From the NCBI GenBank assembly GCA_963739515.1, contig CAVUAO010000003.1, positions 62,001 to 126,000 on the forward strand: a stretch of DNA of 64,000 nt, written 5' to 3'. The notes below the pieces were generated by a model. That model worked only from the letters and a program-made list of their open reading frames with translations, was not told the origin of the DNA and searched no databases. Position numbers and translations under genes: made by a program. Every line of letters starts with the position of its first letter. Position 1 is the stretch's first letter. Positions 33,586 through 43,361 of the stretch are shown here, one piece after another. This stretch comes from JBFYTX01 sp963739515. Lineage in GTDB: Bacteria; Chloroflexota; Dehalococcoidia; Dehalococcoidales; RBG-16-60-22.

Positions 33586-34537
33586 CCAGATTTACGCCCC
33601 CATCCGCGAAGATTTAAACAAGGTAAAGGAAACATTAAAGTCTATCAGCCGGGTGGATTTCGCCTGGCTGGCGGAACAACTGGGACACGTCGTCAGGGAG
33701 ACCGGCAAAGGCATCCGGCCGGCGCTGACGCTGCTCACGGGGAAGGGTTTTAAGTACGACCTTACCTATTTACTGCCGATGGCGGTCTCCGTGGAGCTGA
33801 TGCACACGGCCACGCTGGTCCACGACGACGCCATCGACAAGTCCTCAACGCGGCGGGGCCAGCAGACGATTAACAGCATCTGGGGCGACGAGATAGCCAT
33901 ACTCATGGGGGACTACCTTTTCGCCAAAGCCGGGGAGTTCGTCGCGGACACACAGACGCCCCGCGTGATCAAGCTCTTTTCGCAGACCCTGGGCACGATA
34001 TCCAGCGGGGAAATCGCCCAGTGGCGCGCGGCATACAATGCCGACCAAACGCGGGAAGACTATTTCCGACGCATCTACGGCAAGACCGCTTCCCTCTTCA
34101 CCCTGTCCACCCAGTCCGGCGCCCTATTGAGCAAGGCATTGGACGATGCGGTGGCCGTCATGAAAGAATACGGCGATAACCTGGGCATCGCCTTCCAAAT
34201 CGTGGACGATATCCTGGACTTTACCAGCACCGAGGAAGCCATGGGCAAACCGGTCGGCTCGGACCTGATTCAAGGCACCCTCACCCTCCCGGCCATGCTG
34301 CTGATGGAAAACCACCCCACCGATAACCCCGTCAGGAAGTTCTTCGAGACAAGGGACGAAAAATACGTTGCCCAGGCAATTGACATGGTCTTGAACTCGG
34401 AAATCATCGGCGAATGTTACAAGGTCGCCCGGGAATATCGCGAGCATGCCTGCCGCAACCTGAAATCGCTACCAAAGCCGGAAAGTCGGAAGTCCCTGCT
34501 GGACCTGGCGGAATACATCATACAGCAGGGAACCTAA
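33575..34537 (+). CDS. Long-chain polyprenyl diphosphate synthase
   Basis: Trans-prenyl transferase extending isoprenoid diphosphates. TTG start at 33575 (GAGGAGACC upstream) overlaps metG; 320 residues. First Asp-rich region HDDAIDKSSTRRG, second FQIVDDILDF, plus GKGIRPALTLL. The residue five before the first Asp motif is Ala, a small residue, which in this family goes with long products (quinone side chains). Uses the IPP from the dxr/ispG pathway. Confidence 0.88.
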   Translation: MELSQIYAPIREDLNKVKETLKSISRVDFAWLAEQLGHVVRETGKGIRPALTLLTGKGFKYDLTYLLPMAVSVELMHTATLVHDDAIDKSSTRRGQQTINSIWGDEIAILMGDYLFAKAGEFVADTQTPRVIKLFSQTLGTISSGEIAQWRAAYNADQTREDYFRRIYGKTASLFTLSTQSGALLSKALDDAVAVMKEYGDNLGIAFQIVDDILDFTSTEEAMGKPVGSDLIQGTLTLPAMLLMENHPTDNPVRKFFETRDEKYVAQAIDMVLNSEIIGECYKVAREYREHACRNLKSLPKPESRKSLLDLAEYIIQQGT

Positions 34538-34543
34538 TAGCGG

Positions 34544-34948
34544 TCATTCGCTCACCAGGACACTCCCATCTTCATAGGTCTCTGTTTTTATTGTGGGGAG
34601 CCTGTCCTTGAAACTATCCACGGCGTACTGGCTGGCGGCAAATCCTTCCCCCCGGTGCCCCGCCGAAATCGCCACCACGAAGTTAATCTCGCCGACTTTC
34701 AGCTTGCCGATGCGATGCCACATAGCAACCTTATTCACCGGCCATTTTTGCTTTATTTCCGCGGCTATCTCAAACAACCTGCCTGCGGCTTTGCCGTCGG
34801 CGTCTTCATACTCTACCGTTTTTACCGGCTTGCCGTGAGAATTATCCCGTATCAGGCCGATATAGGCCACCACGCAACCGCTACCCGGGGTCTTAACAAG
34901 GCTAATCACCCGTTCCGGGGCAATGGGTTTATCCGTAATTTGAATCAA
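34544..34948 (-). CDS. moaE: Molybdopterin synthase catalytic subunit
   Basis: Transfers sulfur to precursor Z to make molybdopterin. From TTG 34948 the protein reads IQITDKPIAPERVISLVKTP, GCVVAYIGLIRDNSHGKPVK, MWHRIGKLKVGEINFVVAIS and HRGEGFAASQYAVDSFKDR; the active-site Lys region and HRxxxF box are present. About 134 residues. The start is uncertain because the open frame continues into an upstream repeat. moaD is not adjacent. Relevant to the molybdenum enzyme at 39.8-43.2 kb. Confidence 0.88.
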   Translation of the reverse strand: MIQITDKPIAPERVISLVKTPGSGCVVAYIGLIRDNSHGKPVKTVEYEDADGKAAGRLFEIAAEIKQKWPVNKVAMWHRIGKLKVGEINFVVAISAGHRGEGFAASQYAVDSFKDRLPTIKTETYEDGSVLVSE

Positions 34949-34971
34949 TTTTGAAACAGGAGTATTTACTG

Positions 34972-35046
34972 ACCTCACCCCCTTAATCCCCCCTCCGCCA
35001 GCGGAAGAGGGAGGATATGGAAGAGGGGGCTGACGCCCCCTCAAAT
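34972..35046. repeat. Dispersed palindromic repeat copy
   Basis: CTCACCCCCTTAATCCCCCC start, CGCCAGCGGAAGAGGGAGG, then GAGGGGG-ctgacg-CCCCCTC. It lacks the AGACGCCCC tail. Between moaE and ftsH. Confidence 0.6.
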
Positions 35047-35074
35047 AATTTCAACAACGTTTGCTCACGCTTAA

Positions 35075-37016
35075 TCAATCACCGCCGGGGGCCTGCTTGG
35101 GGACAAGGCGGGGCACACCCGGGACTTTCTTAGGCTGGAGAATGCGCTCGTCCTCGGCGACCGGCTTGACCGGCTCCGGCACTTCGGTCTTCTTAACCGG
35201 CGGCTTGAGTCCACCAACGCCAATTTGCCCAAAGACCTTCTCCAGCTCTTCACCTTCCAGGGTCTCCTGGCTGATGAGCTTGGCGGCGAGCTGCTCCAGT
35301 TTCGGCCGGTTTTCCGTGAGTATCTTACGGGCAACCTCGTGAGACTCCCAGATAATGCGGTTGACCTCTTTATCGATGGTATCAGCCACTTTGTCACCGT
35401 AGTCCTTCTGCTCGGAGATTTCGCGGCCCAGGAAGACCAGCTCCTGTTTATCGCCGAAGGTCCGCGGACCGAGGATATCACTCATACCCAGGTCGGTAAC
35501 CATGCGGCGGGCAAGAGCGGTCGCCCGCTTGATATCGTCGGAAGCGCCGCTGCTGATTTCATTATAAATCAGCTCTTCAGAGGCGTTCCCGGCGAGCAAA
35601 GTGGCGACCATGGCGTTAAGTTGACTGCGCATCATCAGGTACCGGTCCTCGGCGGGCAGCTGCTTGGTATGGCCGAGCGACAGGCCGCGCGCGACGATCG
35701 AAATCTTATGCACGGGGTCGGCATCGGGCAGCATCCTGGCAACCAGGGCGTGCCCGGCCTCATGATAGGCGATAACCTCTTTTTCCTTGGGACTAATCTT
35801 ACGGCTCCGGCGCTCCGGGCCGGCAATCACCCTATCGATAGATTCCTCGAAGTCCCTATCGCTGATGGCTTTCTTATTGCGCCGCGCCGCCAGGATGGCG
35901 GCCTCGTTGACGACGTTAGCCAGGTCAGCGCCGCTGAAACCTACCGTTCCTTTAGCCAGCGCTTCCAGGTCGACGTCTTTGTCCAGCGGTTTGCCGTTGG
36001 TGTGCACTTTAAGGATAGCGATGCGCCCGGTAATATCCGGCAGGTCCAGCACCACCCGGCGGTCGAAAGCGGCCGGGACGGAGCAGGGCCGGGTCGAGGA
36101 TATCCGGTCGGTTGGTGGCGGCGATGACGATAACGTTGGTATTGGTATCGAAACCGTCCATCTCCACCAGGATCTGGTTAAGCGTCTGCTCGCGCTCGTC
36201 GTGGCTGCCGCCGAGGCCGGCGCCGCGCTGGCGGCCGACGGCATCAATTTCATCGATAAAGACGATACACGGCGTATTGCGCTTGGCCTGGTCAAAGAGG
36301 TCGCGCACGCGCGAAGCGCCCACGCCGACAAACATTTCCACAAATTCGCTGCCGCTGATAGAGAAGAAGGGGACATCGGCCTCGCCGGCGACAGCCCGCG
36401 CCAGCAACGTTTTACCCGTACCGGGCGGACCCACCAACAACACTCCCTTGGGGATACGGGCGCCCAGCGTCTGGAATTTCTCTTTAGATTTCAGGAATTC
36501 CACCACTTCCTGCATATCCTGCTTGGCTTCCTCCGCCCCGGCGACATCGGCAAAGGTGACCGTAGCCCGGTTGGCGGGAAAGAGGCGCGCCCGGGAGCGC
36601 CCGAAGCTCATCGCCTGGTTGTTGGCGCCACGCGCCTGCCGGAACAGGAACAAAAGTAATAACCCGAAAATCAGCAGGGGCAGGAAGTTTATCAGCAGGC
36701 TGCCCCAGTTAATCCCTCCCGAAGCCTTGATATCGAACTGGCCGCCGGGAAGCACCAGCCCGAGGTCTTTAAGGTCGACTATCGTCAGGGTACCGATGGC
36801 GGTCTTCAGCTGTTTACCATCGGTGGTGGTAACCAGCATGTTCTCCTGGTCTATCTCAACCTTGTTTATCTCCCCGTTCTGGGACATAGTGATAACCTGC
36901 CCTAATGGCACCACCTGGGGCTCGTTCGAACCCGGTATCAGGAACGAAAATAGGAGAATCGCCACCAGGAGAATGACGATATATATTAAACTATTACGTC
37001 TCCAGTTAGATTTCAT
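35075..37016 (-). CDS. ftsH: ATP-dependent zinc metalloprotease FtsH, frameshifted
   Basis: Membrane AAA+ protease. Two transmembrane helices (about 9-27 and 108-127), Walker A VGPPGTGKTLLARAVAGEA, pore loop FVEMFVGVGA, Walker B CIVFIDEIDAVG, arginine finger block RPDILDPALLRPGRF, then after one extra T near 36068 DRRVVLDLPDITGR, zinc site HEAGHALVARML and a Pro/Lys-rich tail. Corrected length is 646, normal. The indel lies in a TTT run, so it is most likely a sequencing error. Confidence 0.94.
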
Positions 37017-37240
37017 ACTTCGCCTTATCCAACGATACTATTCTATTTGTCTTTTTTAATTATACCACAAATAGGTATATATCACGTCGGAAGACTGGTG
37101 TCAATGGCGCGGGCCTGGTATTCCGGGTGGTGGTTTTACCCGATCCAGCGTTGAGCTTAAAAAAGTCCCCTCCCAGCCGGTCCGGTGAAGCGACGGACAC
37201 CGACAGGCGGCGGGGGGGGTCCAAAGAGAAGGTAAGGGCG

Positions 37241-39271
37241 TTATCTCATTACGATGTCCAGGGCATATTCCTCGCTGGAGGCGGCCGCCATAATCTTTTC
37301 GAACTCCGTCTCGTTCTGGCCAAGGAGACTCAAGCAGGCATCCACCACCTGCGGGTCGTAGAGGACACCGCGGTTCCTCGTTATTTCTCCCAGAGCGGTG
37401 TCCAGACCCAGGGACGGTCGGTAAGGGCGGTGCGAAGACATAGCCTCAACGACGTCCGCCACCCCCAGTATCCTTGCCCCCAGGACGATTTGCTCGCCGG
37501 AGGCGCCGGCGGGATAACCGGAGCCGTCGAGTCGTTCGTGGTGCTGGAGAATGGCCACGGTAACCGGCCAGGGGAAATCTATTTTCTGCAGAATATCGTA
37601 GCCGACCTGGCAGTGGCTTTTAATGATATTGTATTCGTCCTCATTGATTTTGCCGAATTTATTGAGAATTTCAGCCGGCACCGCCACCTTACCGACATCG
37701 TGAAGGAGCCCGGCGATATAAATTCCCATCACCTGCCATTCGGAAATACCCATTTTATTGGCGATAGAACGGGCCAGCTCGGCCACGCGCCGCTGGTGAC
37801 CGGCCGTATACGGGTCGCGGTTTTCCACCACCACGGACAGGGCATGAACGACGCCGTCCATCGCCTGTTCCATCTCGGAGTGTTCACGCTTAATGCTTTC
37901 AAAGAGATTGGCGTTATCGATGCTGATGGCCACATCGGAGGAGACCCTCTGTAAAATTCGCCTTTCTTCAATGGAGTAAGGTTCGCGGGTAGCTTTGCCG
38001 CCGAGCAATAGTATGCCCGCCAGACGCCCGTTATTCCTCATCGGCACCAGGAGTTCTATCCGGTTATTTTCCAGGATTTGCCGGTCGTTGGGAGCCAGGC
38101 CGGCGAGCGACGGCAGGATATCCAGTTCAGTGTTATCGATAACCTTTTCCACCTGCTTCATCGTCGATACAATGGGATTGCCCGCGGAAAAATGAAGCCG
38201 ACCGCGGCTCTTCTGACCGGAATAGGTAAAGACCGTGAAATTACCGGATATCGGCGAAGGCAGGAGCAGATAGACGCCCAGGCTTTTCATGCCGTTAGCG
38301 GCGGCGTTAACCAGTGAAGAAGACAACTGCTTCAGGTTGAGGTCGGCCTTGATTTCGCGGGTAAAAGATTTCAAGGTCTGGATATGGTCATACCTCTCCC
38401 GGAAAAACCACCTATCAACGGTATGCTGGAAGCGATAAAATACCGTCGGCGTTATCAAAGCGGCGATAAAAATCGCTACCAGGGTCAGCGCAATCGATAC
38501 GGGATTCAGGAAACTACGTGAAAAATGGCTCAATAAATAGATGAAGCTACCGAAAATGCCGAAAATCAGCAGGCTGGTCAGGAAAAAGGTTAACCCTTTA
38601 CGGAACAGCCCTTTGATTTCCAGGAGGTTCTGCTTCAGCATGGCGGCCGTGGCGACGATACAAAAAAGCATATTGCCGATGATGCCAAGGGGATACATAC
38701 CAGTGCTCGAGAGTGATAGATAATCGGTAAAGGCGCCGGCCAGCATGGCGATAACGCCCGCGATGAGATACTGGGCGCGAACTCTCTCATAGATGACCCG
38801 CGTCTGCCGGCTGTGCTGAATGAGGAGCATGGCGCTTTGGGCGATGGGCGTATAAGCACAGATGACATAGAGGAAGAAAAGCGGACCGATGACCGGGGCT
38901 TTACCGTACCACGTCGACTGGACGCCGCCGACGATTAAATCCGTGGGGACAAGGGCCAATACAGTGCTACAGGCAGCCAGCAAAGGATAGAAGAAATTCT
39001 TCTGCGGCCGGTTGCCGGTGAAGGAAACGGTAAACCAGTAAAAAAGCAGCGAGGCGGGGATTATCGACGCGAAGACGAATTTTTCCCATAGCAGCGCTGC
39101 GGCGGCAGAGAAAAACATCATGAAGACAAAAAAGCCCCAGAGCGTCATCAAAACCAGGAACAGGGAAAACGGCTTCCGGGCAGTCTGCCGCCTGCCGCTA
39201 ATCATCAGGGTGATGAAGAGCACAACACCGAACGTCACTTCAATCAGCGGTAATAACAAATATGTCCTCAA
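37241..39271 (-). CDS. Membrane HD-GYP phosphodiesterase with GAF domain
   Basis: 676 residues. Seven to eight hydrophobic spans in 1-290 resemble the 7TM input module of histidine kinases; a GAF-like sensor about 310-460 (KSLGVYLLLPSP, RIELLVPMRNNGRLAGILLL); HD-GYP domain about 475-650 with AGHQRRVAELARSIA, LLHDVGKVAVPAEIL, HHERLDGSGYP and LGVADVVEAMSSHRPYRPSL. Predicted to degrade cyclic di-GMP in response to a membrane/ligand signal. Single gene; the 224 bases between it and ftsH contain no gene but a G-rich stretch near 37210. Confidence 0.9.
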   Translation of the reverse strand: MRTYLLLPLIEVTFGVVLFITLMISGRRQTARKPFSLFLVLMTLWGFFVFMMFFSAAAALLWEKFVFASIIPASLLFYWFTVSFTGNRPQKNFFYPLLAACSTVLALVPTDLIVGGVQSTWYGKAPVIGPLFFLYVICAYTPIAQSAMLLIQHSRQTRVIYERVRAQYLIAGVIAMLAGAFTDYLSLSSTGMYPLGIIGNMLFCIVATAAMLKQNLLEIKGLFRKGLTFFLTSLLIFGIFGSFIYLLSHFSRSFLNPVSIALTLVAIFIAALITPTVFYRFQHTVDRWFFRERYDHIQTLKSFTREIKADLNLKQLSSSLVNAAANGMKSLGVYLLLPSPISGNFTVFTYSGQKSRGRLHFSAGNPIVSTMKQVEKVIDNTELDILPSLAGLAPNDRQILENNRIELLVPMRNNGRLAGILLLGGKATREPYSIEERRILQRVSSDVAISIDNANLFESIKREHSEMEQAMDGVVHALSVVVENRDPYTAGHQRRVAELARSIANKMGISEWQVMGIYIAGLLHDVGKVAVPAEILNKFGKINEDEYNIIKSHCQVGYDILQKIDFPWPVTVAILQHHERLDGSGYPAGASGEQIVLGARILGVADVVEAMSSHRPYRPSLGLDTALGEITRNRGVLYDPQVVDACLSLLGQNETEFEKIMAAASSEEYALDIVMR

Positions 39272-39578
39272 GTCTAGCTCCCTGAAAACGTGATTTCCGG
39301 AGACAAGGTAATATCGTCAGTCGGCGGCAGCCCGGCCTGCCTCACAGCAGCCATACCCGGCGATAATACCCTCGGAGTTAGCTTTAGAAAGAGACGTACG
39401 TTTTTAATGATTGTTCAGTAACTATCGACCTCCGGGTTAACCTCAATCCAAGTCTAGGCACCCCACCTCAACAAGGAATCACAATCCAACCGTACACTTT
39501 ATCAAAAACGTCACAGGAACACCTTTTTAACCATTGCGCCGTATATTCCTTTTCACGGTCGCGGCACTACAAGCTGAC

Positions 39579-39608
39579 TTGACAACCGGAATATCACTAT
39601 TGTAGATT
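39579..39608 (+). promoter_or_regulatory. Promoter of the transhydroxylase-like operon
   Basis: TTGACA (39579-39584), spacer of 16-18 bases, TGTAGATT (39601-39608). It lies in a 498-base gene-free region (39272-39769) and leaves a leader of about 150 bases. Nothing else recognisable was seen in that region. Confidence 0.55.
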
Positions 39609-39769
39609 TATATAGTATTCGGTAAAAAGTTACGTTTTTTAATGCAATTCCCTTAAGTTTTCACCCGTAAATAACGTCCAATATATGCGAATGCGTAGTC
39701 TACTCGTGGATGAATCCAGATAATGCGTAGAGTTGCCTCTGATAAATTCGGAAAAGGAGAGTGACCGAT

Positions 39770-42397
39770 ATGCCCGCACCAAGAATTAAAAAAGTCGATG
39801 TTAAGCCGGATAAAACGGTAATCAAAGCCCTCGCCCTGGGCGGACTGCTCGGCGGCGGCGGCGAATGCGCCATCGATGTCAAGGATGGGAAGGTGGTCCG
39901 CATCCGGCCGTTCCACTACGACTGGAAATATAAACCGGAGCAATTCCGGCCATGGAAAATAACCCGCAACGGCAAGACCTACCGCCCGCTGCTAAAATCC
40001 GTTCCCTCCCCCTTCTCACTGGCATATAAAAAACGGACTTTCTCTCCCAATCGCATTAAGTATCCCCTTAAGCGTGTCGACTGGGACCCCAACGGCGAGA
40101 GGAACCCGCAAAACCGCGGCAAAAGCAAATACAAGAGAATTACCTGGGACGAAGCCTCAACCATCCTCGCCAACGAGGTCAAGAGGATCCACCAGAAATA
40201 CGGCCCGCTGGCCATCCTGGTACAGGGCGACGGCCACGGCGAATGCAAGACCATCAATACGCCCCATGGGCACTCCGGCCGGCTCTTCGAGATGATGGGC
40301 GGCTTTACCCAGCAGGTAAGGAACCCGGACAGCTGGGAAGGCTGGTACTGGGGCTCGAAACACGTGTGGGGTCAGGGGATCCAGGGCATGATGGACCCGG
40401 CCGCCAACATCATCAAGGACATGACGGAGAACTGCGACATGGTCCTGTTCTGGGGCGGCGACCCGGAGACCACCCCCTGGGGGTTCACCGGCCAGTGCGC
40501 CACCCGCCTCTGCTATTTCTGGTCGGAGGTGGGCATCCAGCAGGTCTATATCTGCCCCGACCTTAACTACGGCGCCGCCGTCCACGCCGACAAATGGATA
40601 CCGATACTGCCGAATACAGACGCCGCTTTACAGCTGGCGATTATCTATATGTGGGTCACCGAAGGCACCTACAAGAAAGACTATATCAAGACCCACGCGG
40701 TGGGCATGGACAAGGTGGAAGCCTATGTCCTGGGCAAGGAAGACGGGGTGCCGAAGACCCCCGAGTGGGCATCCAAGAAATGCGGCGTCCCAGAATGGAC
40801 GATTAAAGCCCTCGCCAGGGAGTGGGCCAAGAAAATCACGTCGATAGCCCACTATTTCGGCGGGTCTTATGTCCGCGGCCCCTTCTCCCACGAACCCGGT
40901 CGCCTGGAATGCATATTACTGGGCATGCAGGGACTCGGCGGGCCCGGCGTCCACCAAAGCCAGATAACATATACCGGCATGCCGCGGGCGGAAGGCCTGC
41001 GCAGCACTCGTTTCTATAACCCGGAGCTGAGCGAGCGCATCACCAAGCCGGTAGCGACCACCATCCGCGCCTGGGGCAAACAGCTTATCCCCAAGACCTG
41101 GATACAGGAAGCTATCGAAAATCCGCCGCTGACCTTCTGGGGGAGCGGCGCCATCGAGACGCCCACGGAAGACCAGTTCATCAAATATACCTACCCGCTG
41201 GAAAAGGGCGGGGCGGAAATCCACATGATATGGACGGACACCCCCTGCCGCATCACGTGCTGGAACCACGGCAACTGGACTATCGACGCGTTCCAGAACC
41301 CCAAGATTGAGACGGTCGTGGCGCAACACCCGTGGCTGGAAAACGACTGTCTTATCGCCGATATTATCTTACCCTCCAACACCACACTGGAAGTGGAAGA
41401 CATCGTGACCAACGTCCGGCAGGGCGTCAACTTCCACAGCATAGCTATCATGGAGCAGGCCGTCATTCCCGTCGGCGAGTCCAAGAGCGACTACGAGGTC
41501 GTCCTGGAGGTCGCCAAGAAACTAGGGTACGGCGATAAGTTCAGCGAGAACAAGACCACGCGCGACCTCCAGAAACAGGTCTTCGACGACATGGAAATAC
41601 ACAACATGATCTCCTGGGAGGATTTCCTGGACAAGAAATACTTCGTCTTCCCGGTGGCCAAGGACTGGGAGAATGACCCGCCCGGCTTCCGCAAGTTCTA
41701 CGAAGACCCCAAGAACAACCCGCTCAAAACACCCACGGGCCTGCTCGAGTTCTACTCCGAGAGGCTGGCCAAGCACTTCCCAGATGACAAGGAGAGGCCG
41801 CCGATTCCCAAGTGGATTGAGAAGAGCGCGACCCACGACGAAAGGATTTCCAGCGAGCGGGCGGCCATGTTCCCGCTGCTCATGATGTCCAACCATGGCC
41901 GATGGCGGACCCATGCCCAGGGCGATGACATCACCTGGACCAGGGAAGCCCCGACCTGTAAAATTCTGGCGAAAGACGGCTATAAATATGAGCCCGTCTG
42001 GATTCACCCTAAAGACGCCGAAAAAAGAGGCATCAGGCACGGCGATATCGTCAAGGCATTCAACGAGAGGGGCATCGTCCTGGTGGGGGCTTACGTGACC
42101 GAGAGGATAATGCCCGGCACGGTCTATGTCGACCACGGCGCCCGCCACGACCCGCTCGTCCCGGGCTGGGTCGACCGCGGCGGCGCCATCAACACCATCG
42201 CCCCCTACGGCGTCTCCTCCCGCAACGCCGTCGGCCAGGCCACCAGCGGCTACCTGGTCGACGTCCAGAAGGTCACCGAGAAAGACTACGAAGACTGGCG
42301 TAAAATGAACCCCGAGGCATTCGATAATGCCTTTAAACGAGAATACGACCAGGCGTCCGGCCTGCGTTTTAACGCCTGGGTCGAAGGAGGCATGTAA
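39770..42397 (+). CDS. Pyrogallol-phloroglucinol transhydroxylase-like molybdenum subunit
   Basis: Mo-bis-MGD enzyme of the DMSO reductase superfamily. ATG 39770 (AGGAG at 10 bases) gives 875 residues, the size of the Pelobacter acidigallici transhydroxylase large subunit. It lacks the N-terminal [4Fe-4S] cysteine motif: the position reads GLLGGGGECAIDVKDGKVV. QGDGHGECKTIN and RNPDSWEGWYWGSKHVWGQG probably hold the active-site His, Asp and Mo-ligand Ser (Ser188). Late MGD-binding block GVSSRNAVGQATSGYLVDV. Partner subunit starts 3 bases after the stop. Substrate is inference; a related hydroxyarene or other non-redox/redox reaction is possible. Confidence 0.85.
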   Translation: MPAPRIKKVDVKPDKTVIKALALGGLLGGGGECAIDVKDGKVVRIRPFHYDWKYKPEQFRPWKITRNGKTYRPLLKSVPSPFSLAYKKRTFSPNRIKYPLKRVDWDPNGERNPQNRGKSKYKRITWDEASTILANEVKRIHQKYGPLAILVQGDGHGECKTINTPHGHSGRLFEMMGGFTQQVRNPDSWEGWYWGSKHVWGQGIQGMMDPAANIIKDMTENCDMVLFWGGDPETTPWGFTGQCATRLCYFWSEVGIQQVYICPDLNYGAAVHADKWIPILPNTDAALQLAIIYMWVTEGTYKKDYIKTHAVGMDKVEAYVLGKEDGVPKTPEWASKKCGVPEWTIKALAREWAKKITSIAHYFGGSYVRGPFSHEPGRLECILLGMQGLGGPGVHQSQITYTGMPRAEGLRSTRFYNPELSERITKPVATTIRAWGKQLIPKTWIQEAIENPPLTFWGSGAIETPTEDQFIKYTYPLEKGGAEIHMIWTDTPCRITCWNHGNWTIDAFQNPKIETVVAQHPWLENDCLIADIILPSNTTLEVEDIVTNVRQGVNFHSIAIMEQAVIPVGESKSDYEVVLEVAKKLGYGDKFSENKTTRDLQKQVFDDMEIHNMISWEDFLDKKYFVFPVAKDWENDPPGFRKFYEDPKNNPLKTPTGLLEFYSERLAKHFPDDKERPPIPKWIEKSATHDERISSERAAMFPLLMMSNHGRWRTHAQGDDITWTREAPTCKILAKDGYKYEPVWIHPKDAEKRGIRHGDIVKAFNERGIVLVGAYVTERIMPGTVYVDHGARHDPLVPGWVDRGGAINTIAPYGVSSRNAVGQATSGYLVDVQKVTEKDYEDWRKMNPEAFDNAFKREYDQASGLRFNAWVEGGM

Positions 42398-42399
42398 TC

Positions 42400-43221
42400 A
42401 TGGGTAAAGTTTTTGTTATCGACGTCGGGATTTGTAACGGCTGCTACAGCTGCCAGATTGCCTGCAAGGACGAGCACGTGGGCAACGACTGGTCGCCCTA
42501 CGCCAAGCCCCAGCCGGACACCGGCCAGTTCTGGTTGAAGCAGAACGAATATATCCGCGGCACCGTGCCCAAGGTCAAGATGCACTATATACCCATGCCC
42601 TGCTTCCACTGCGACGAGGCGCCCTGCATGCCGCCCTGTCCCGTCGAGGGGGCGATATATAAGAGGGAGGACGGGCTGGTCATCATCGACGCCGATAAAT
42701 GCACCGGCTGCCGGCTCTGCGTGGACGCCTGTCCCTGGGGGAGGATATACTTTAACGAAAGCCTGAACATCGCCCAGAAATGCACCGGCTGCGCCCACCT
42801 TATCGACAGCGGCGAATGGAAGATACCCCGCTGCGCCGACGCCTGCCCGACCGAGGCGATAAAATTCGGCGATGAATCCGAGTTTAAAGACCTCATCGCT
42901 AAAGCCGAAGTGCTTAATCCGGAGCTCGGCGCCAAGCCGCGCTGCTACTACCTGAACATCCCCAAGAAATTCATCGCCGGCACCGTCTACGACCCCGTGG
43001 AAAAAGAGGTCGTTATCGGCGCTACCTGCACGCTCACCGGTCCCGGGCGCAGCACGAAAAAGACCATCACTACCAACGGCTTCGGGGATTTCTGGTTCGA
43101 GGGGCTGAAAGAAGGTACCTACTCTCTCAAAATCGAAGCCAAGGGCTTCGCCGCTAAGTCCTTCGACAAGCTCAACACCGCCAAGGACATTAACCTGGGG
43201 GACATACCGCTTACCAAATAA
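42400..43221 (+). CDS. Transhydroxylase-like iron-sulfur subunit with C-terminal beta domain
   Basis: 273 residues. N-terminal 4Fe-4S ferredoxin part (1-195) with cysteine groups CNGCYSCQIACKDEH, CFHCDEAPCMPPCP, CTGCRLCVDACPWG and CTGCAHL...CADACP, arranged as in DMSO reductase-type electron-transfer subunits. Residues about 197-273 form a transthyretin/carboxypeptidase-regulatory-like beta domain (IAGTVYDPVEKEVVIGATCT, GFGDFWFEGLKEGTYSLKIE). That C-terminal extension, the length and pairing with a cluster-free large subunit are the hallmarks of transhydroxylase small subunits. No Tat signal, so cytoplasmic. Confidence 0.87.
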   Translation: MGKVFVIDVGICNGCYSCQIACKDEHVGNDWSPYAKPQPDTGQFWLKQNEYIRGTVPKVKMHYIPMPCFHCDEAPCMPPCPVEGAIYKREDGLVIIDADKCTGCRLCVDACPWGRIYFNESLNIAQKCTGCAHLIDSGEWKIPRCADACPTEAIKFGDESEFKDLIAKAEVLNPELGAKPRCYYLNIPKKFIAGTVYDPVEKEVVIGATCTLTGPGRSTKKTITTNGFGDFWFEGLKEGTYSLKIEAKGFAAKSFDKLNTAKDINLGDIPLTK

Positions 43222-43244
43222 TCGAAATAGCTTATAAATTTATA

Positions 43245-43275
43245 GAGAGGGGGGTTAAAAGCCCCCTTCTTCTTT
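43245..43275 (+). terminator. Terminator after the molybdenum enzyme operon
   Basis: GGGGG (43250-43254), loop TTAAAAG, CCCCC (43262-43266), then TTCTTCTTTTT. Confidence 0.75.
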
Positions 43276-43296
43276 TTCCCGCAGCCCTTTCTTTTT

Positions 43297-43325
43297 TTGA
43301 GTTATGGGAACTGTGGTGCTACAAT
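43297..43325 (+). promoter_or_regulatory. Promoter of the sensor kinase gene
   Basis: TTGAGT (43297-43302), 17-base spacer, TACAAT (43320-43325). Confidence 0.6.
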
Positions 43326-43361
43326 TTTAAACAGGACACGGGATAGACCGGGAGAAGAACC

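Noticed and set aside
37127..37954. 275-codon plus-strand open frame
   Set aside because: Antisense to the HD-GYP coding region; no protein motif.
39770..42397. Formate dehydrogenase or acetylene hydratase
   Set aside because: No N-terminal [4Fe-4S] cysteines and no Sec/Cys at the Mo ligand position; architecture fits transhydroxylase better.
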